This document shows, piece after piece, positions 61,085 through 64,000 of a stretch of DNA of 64,000 bases (position 1 is the stretch's first letter; every line of letters begins with the position of its first letter). A model generated the notes under the pieces. That model was not told the origin of the DNA. It did no database searches and was given only the letters and a program-made list of their open reading frames with translations. Made by a program: the position numbers and the translations under genes. This stretch comes from Methylibium sp. (lineage in GTDB: Bacteria > Pseudomonadota > Gammaproteobacteria > Burkholderiales > Burkholderiaceae_C), in the NCBI RefSeq assembly GCF_013817345.1, contig NZ_JACDCW010000001.1, positions 1 to 64,000 of the forward strand. Reading direction: 5' to 3'.

Positions 61085-61117
61085 AAAAAAAACCGCCGAG
61101 GGACAGGCCCGGCGGTT
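61085..61117 (-). terminator. Intrinsic terminator in aroG leader (attenuator)
   Basis: Minus strand AACCGCCGGGCCTGTCCCTCGGCGGTTTTTTTTCG: strong GC stem followed by a U-run, between the leader ORF and aroG. Confidence 0.85.
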
Positions 61118-61141
61118 GGGGATTCGGCAGCGCTTTCTTGC

Positions 61142-61216
61142 TTAGGCGCTGGCCTCTCCTCCGCCAGAGCGGTGCGAGAACCAGAAATACGCAAAAAAGA
61201 AGGTGCTGCGGAGCAT
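61142..61216 (-). CDS. Candidate aromatic-amino-acid leader peptide for aroG attenuation (24 aa)
   Basis: Minus strand ATGCTCCGCAGCACCTTCTTTTTTGCGTATTTCTGGTTCTCGCACCGCTCTGGCGGAGGAGAGGCCAGCGCCTAA = MLRSTFFFAYFWFSHRSGGGEASA*; FFFAYFWF run directly before a terminator hairpin. Confidence 0.85.
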   Translation of the reverse strand: MLRSTFFFAYFWFSHRSGGGEASA

Positions 61217-61260
61217 GGGCGCGAATGTAGCACGGGCGCATCCGCTGACCCTGAGGCGCC

Positions 61261-62466
61261 TCAACAGGCCTTGGCGCCGAAGCCCTCGTGTTCGAGCCGC
61301 GCGATCAGCGCCGCCACATGGGCCGCGTTTCGGGTCTGCAGCACCAGTTCGACTTCCACGTTTTGAGCGGCCAGGCTGGTGAAGGCGCGCTGATGATGCA
61401 CCTCTTCGATGTTGGCGCCCGCTTCGGCCACAAGCGCCGTGATTCTTGCCAGGACTCCCGGCGAATCGCGCGCGTCGACGCGGATGCGGGTCAGCCGCCC
61501 CGCCCGCACCATCCCGCGCTCGATGATCGCCGCCAGCAACAGCGGATCGATGTTGCCGCCGCACAGCACCAGCCCGACCCGTCTGCCGGCGTAGCGCTGC
61601 GGCTCCTTCAGCAGTGCCGCCAGACCGGCGGCGCCGGCGCCTTCGACGAGCGTCTTCTCGATCTCGAGCAGCATGACGATGGCCTGCTCGATGTCGCCCT
61701 CTTCGACCAGCACCAGATCGTCCACCAAGTTGCGCACGAGCTCGCGGGTGATGTGCCCCGGCTCGCCCACCGCAATGCCTTCGGCGATCGAATTCCTGCC
61801 CTGCGCGTGAGCAGTGCCCTTGATCAGATTGAACATTGCCGGATAGCGGGCCGTCTGCACGCCGATCACCTCGAGGCGCGGCTTCATTGCGCGGGTGACC
61901 GTGGCGATGCCGGAAACCAGCCCGCCGCCGCCGACAGCGACCACCAGCGTGTCCAGGTCGGGCTGCGCACGCAGCATCTCCAGGCCGATGGTGCCCTGGC
62001 CGGCGATGACGAGCGGGTCGTCGAAGGGATGCACGAAGGCCAGTCCTTGCGCCTCGCCCAGGCGCAGCGCATGGGCGCGCGCTTCGTCGAAGCCGTCGCC
62101 GTGCAGCAGCACCTCCGCGCCGAAGCCGCGTGTGCGCTCGACTTTCACCGCCGGTGTGGCCAGCGGCATCACGATCACCACCCGCAGGCCCAGACGTTGC
62201 GCGTGATGGGCGACCCCCTGGGCATGGTTGCCGGCCGAGGCGGTGATCACTCCGGTCAGCGGTGCCCCGCCGGCGCCGCGCTCGGCCACCAGAGCCAGCA
62301 GCTTGTTGAGTGCGCCCCGCTCCTTGAAGGAGGCGGTGAACTGCAGGTTCTCGAACTTCAGGAAGACATGCGCGCCGGTGATCTGCGAAAGCGTCTTCGA
62401 CTCGACGCAAGGCGTTTCCAGCACATGCCCTGCCAACCGCTCCGCAGCGGCCTGCACGTCAGCCAA
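61261..62466 (-). CDS. ilvA: Threonine ammonia-lyase (catabolic/biosynthetic threonine dehydratase with ACT domain)
   Basis: VFLKFENLQFTASFKERGALNKLLAL...VITASAGNHAQGVAHHAQRLG (PLP site); C-terminal ACT-like region. Confidence 0.92.
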   Translation of the reverse strand: MADVQAAAERLAGHVLETPCVESKTLSQITGAHVFLKFENLQFTASFKERGALNKLLALVAERGAGGAPLTGVITASAGNHAQGVAHHAQRLGLRVVIVMPLATPAVKVERTRGFGAEVLLHGDGFDEARAHALRLGEAQGLAFVHPFDDPLVIAGQGTIGLEMLRAQPDLDTLVVAVGGGGLVSGIATVTRAMKPRLEVIGVQTARYPAMFNLIKGTAHAQGRNSIAEGIAVGEPGHITRELVRNLVDDLVLVEEGDIEQAIVMLLEIEKTLVEGAGAAGLAALLKEPQRYAGRRVGLVLCGGNIDPLLLAAIIERGMVRAGRLTRIRVDARDSPGVLARITALVAEAGANIEEVHHQRAFTSLAAQNVEVELVLQTRNAAHVAALIARLEHEGFGAKAC

Positions 62467-62519
62467 GCCGACTGAAGCCAGCGCGGCGGCGCTGGCCGGG
62501 GCGGGCTCCCCGCCAAGGC

Positions 62520-63983
62520 TCAGGCGGTGCCCCCGACGGTCAGCCCGTCGATGCGCAACGTGGGCTGGCCCACGCCGACCGGCACGCTCTGGCCTTCCTT
62601 GCCGCAGGTGCCGATGCCGGTGTCGAGCGCCAGGTCGTTGCCGATCATCTTCACGCGGGTGAGCGAATCAGGGCCGTTGCCGATGATGGTGGCGCCCTTC
62701 ACCGGGTACTGAATCTTCCCGTTCTCGACCCAGAACGCCTCGCTCGCCGAGAACACGAACTTGCCGCTGGTGATGTCGACCTGGCCGCCGCCGAAGTTGG
62801 TGGCGTACAGGCCCTTTTTCATCGAGGCAACGATCTCTTCCTTCGACTTGTCGCCGCCCAGCATGTAGGTGTTGGTCATGCGCGGCATCGGCACATGGGC
62901 ATAGCTCTCGCGGCGGCCGTTGCCGGTCGGGGCAACCTTCATCAGCCGGGCGTTCATCGAGTCCTGGATGTAGCCCTTGAGGATGCCGTCCTCGATCAGC
63001 ACGTTGCGCTGGCTCGGGTTGCCCTCGTCATCGACGTTGAGCGAGCCGCGCCGGTCGGGGATGGTGCCGTCGTCGAGCACCGTCACGCCCTTGGCGGCCA
63101 CGCGCTGACCGACCCGCCCGGCAAAGGCGCTCGAGCCCTTGCGGTTGAAGTCGCCTTCCAGGCCGTGGCCGATGGCCTCGTGCAGCAGGATGCCGGGCCA
63201 GCCGGGGCCGAGCACCACCGTCATCTCGCCGGCCGGCGCCGGGCGGCTCTCCAGGTTGGTGAGCGCCGCGTTGACGGCCTGGTCCACGTAGCCGGCGATC
63301 ACGTCGTCGTGGAAGTAACCCAGCCCGAAACGCCCGCCGCCGCCGCCGGAACCCATTTCGCGCCGGCCGTCCTGTTCGGCGATGACGGTGACCGACAGGC
63401 GCACCAGCGGCCGCACGTCGGCGGCAATCGTGCCGTCGGCGCGCGCGACCAGCACCACGTCGTATTCGCCGGCGAGCCCCGCCATGACCTGCTTGATGCG
63501 CGGATCCTTGGCGCGCGCCATCTTCTCCATGCGTTCGAGCAGGGCAACCTTCTGCGTGCTGTCGAGCGTGGCGATCGGGTCCATCGGCGCGTACAGCACG
63601 CGGCTGGACGCCAGCCTGCGGGCGGGGCCGACCTTGACTCGCTTGCTGGCGCCGCTGGCGGCGATGCTGCGCACCGTGCGCGCGGCATCGAGCAGTGCGG
63701 CCTCGGAGATGTCGTCGCTGTAGGCGAACGCGGTCTTCTCGCCAGCCACGGCGCGCACGCCCACGCCCTGGTCGATGCCGAAACTGCCGCTCTTGACGAT
63801 GCCTTCTTCCAGGCTCCAGCCCTCGCTGCGCGTGTACTGGAAGTAAAGGTCAGCGTCGTCGATGCGGTGCTCGCCGATCACGCGCAGCGCGCCGGCCAGC
63901 TTGGCTTCGTCGAGGCCGAAGGGCTCGAGCAGGAGTTGCCGGGCGATGGCCAAGCGTTCGATGGTGGGTTCGCGTGAAATCAT
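62520..63983 (-). CDS. tldD: Metalloprotease TldD
   Basis: YFQYTRSEGWSLEEGIVKSGSFGIDQGVGVRAVAGEKTAFAYSDDIS...LHEAIGHGLEGDFNRKGSSAFAGRVGQRVA. Confidence 0.96.
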   Translation of the reverse strand: MISREPTIERLAIARQLLLEPFGLDEAKLAGALRVIGEHRIDDADLYFQYTRSEGWSLEEGIVKSGSFGIDQGVGVRAVAGEKTAFAYSDDISEAALLDAARTVRSIAASGASKRVKVGPARRLASSRVLYAPMDPIATLDSTQKVALLERMEKMARAKDPRIKQVMAGLAGEYDVVLVARADGTIAADVRPLVRLSVTVIAEQDGRREMGSGGGGGRFGLGYFHDDVIAGYVDQAVNAALTNLESRPAPAGEMTVVLGPGWPGILLHEAIGHGLEGDFNRKGSSAFAGRVGQRVAAKGVTVLDDGTIPDRRGSLNVDDEGNPSQRNVLIEDGILKGYIQDSMNARLMKVAPTGNGRRESYAHVPMPRMTNTYMLGGDKSKEEIVASMKKGLYATNFGGGQVDITSGKFVFSASEAFWVENGKIQYPVKGATIIGNGPDSLTRVKMIGNDLALDTGIGTCGKEGQSVPVGVGQPTLRIDGLTVGGTA

Positions 63984-64000
63984 GGTTTCATTCTAGGCAG

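Overview
The window is high-GC chromosomal DNA whose gene content and order fit a betaproteobacterium (probably Burkholderiales; inferred from gene order and protein flavour only). It spans the replication-origin neighbourhood: gyrB-dnaN-dnaA on the minus strand, divergent from rpmH-rnpA-yidD-yidC-mnmE. A second origin-proximal block, mnmG-rsmG-parA-parB, lies about 33 kb downstream; it is interrupted by a VapBC-like toxin-antitoxin pair and carries one perfect and one near-perfect parS site. Most remaining genes are housekeeping or metabolic: kdsD/kdsC/lptC, apt, otsB-GH15-otsA, prkA-yeaH-spoVR, aroG, ilvA, tldD, and ABC/MFS/TSUP transporters.

The most interesting region is about 33.9-39.3 kb. 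It holds a LuxR-type regulator with an autoinducer-binding-like N-terminus, an HlyD-family adaptor and an ABC exporter with an intact C39 (double-glycine) peptidase domain. Between the regulator and the exporter is a 59-codon ORF absent from the supplied track (35409-35588), encoding MSTQTGATVQKNRQVPDTVAANRRVDRPLPAGQTAPLPLDPGLLTHVGGAGPRAPRTTW. This looks like a GG-leader precursor with a 10-residue core. Near-identical lux-box-like elements (CTGTAA-N3-TTGTCAG, fitting CT-N12-AG) precede both the luxR gene and the peptide ORF. I propose a quorum-regulated peptide maturation/export locus.

The second notable find is an aromatic-rich leader peptide (MLRSTFFFAYFWFSHRSGGGEASA) followed by an intrinsic terminator just upstream of aroG, a textbook-like transcription attenuator. 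All homology calls are from reading protein motifs; no database search was run.
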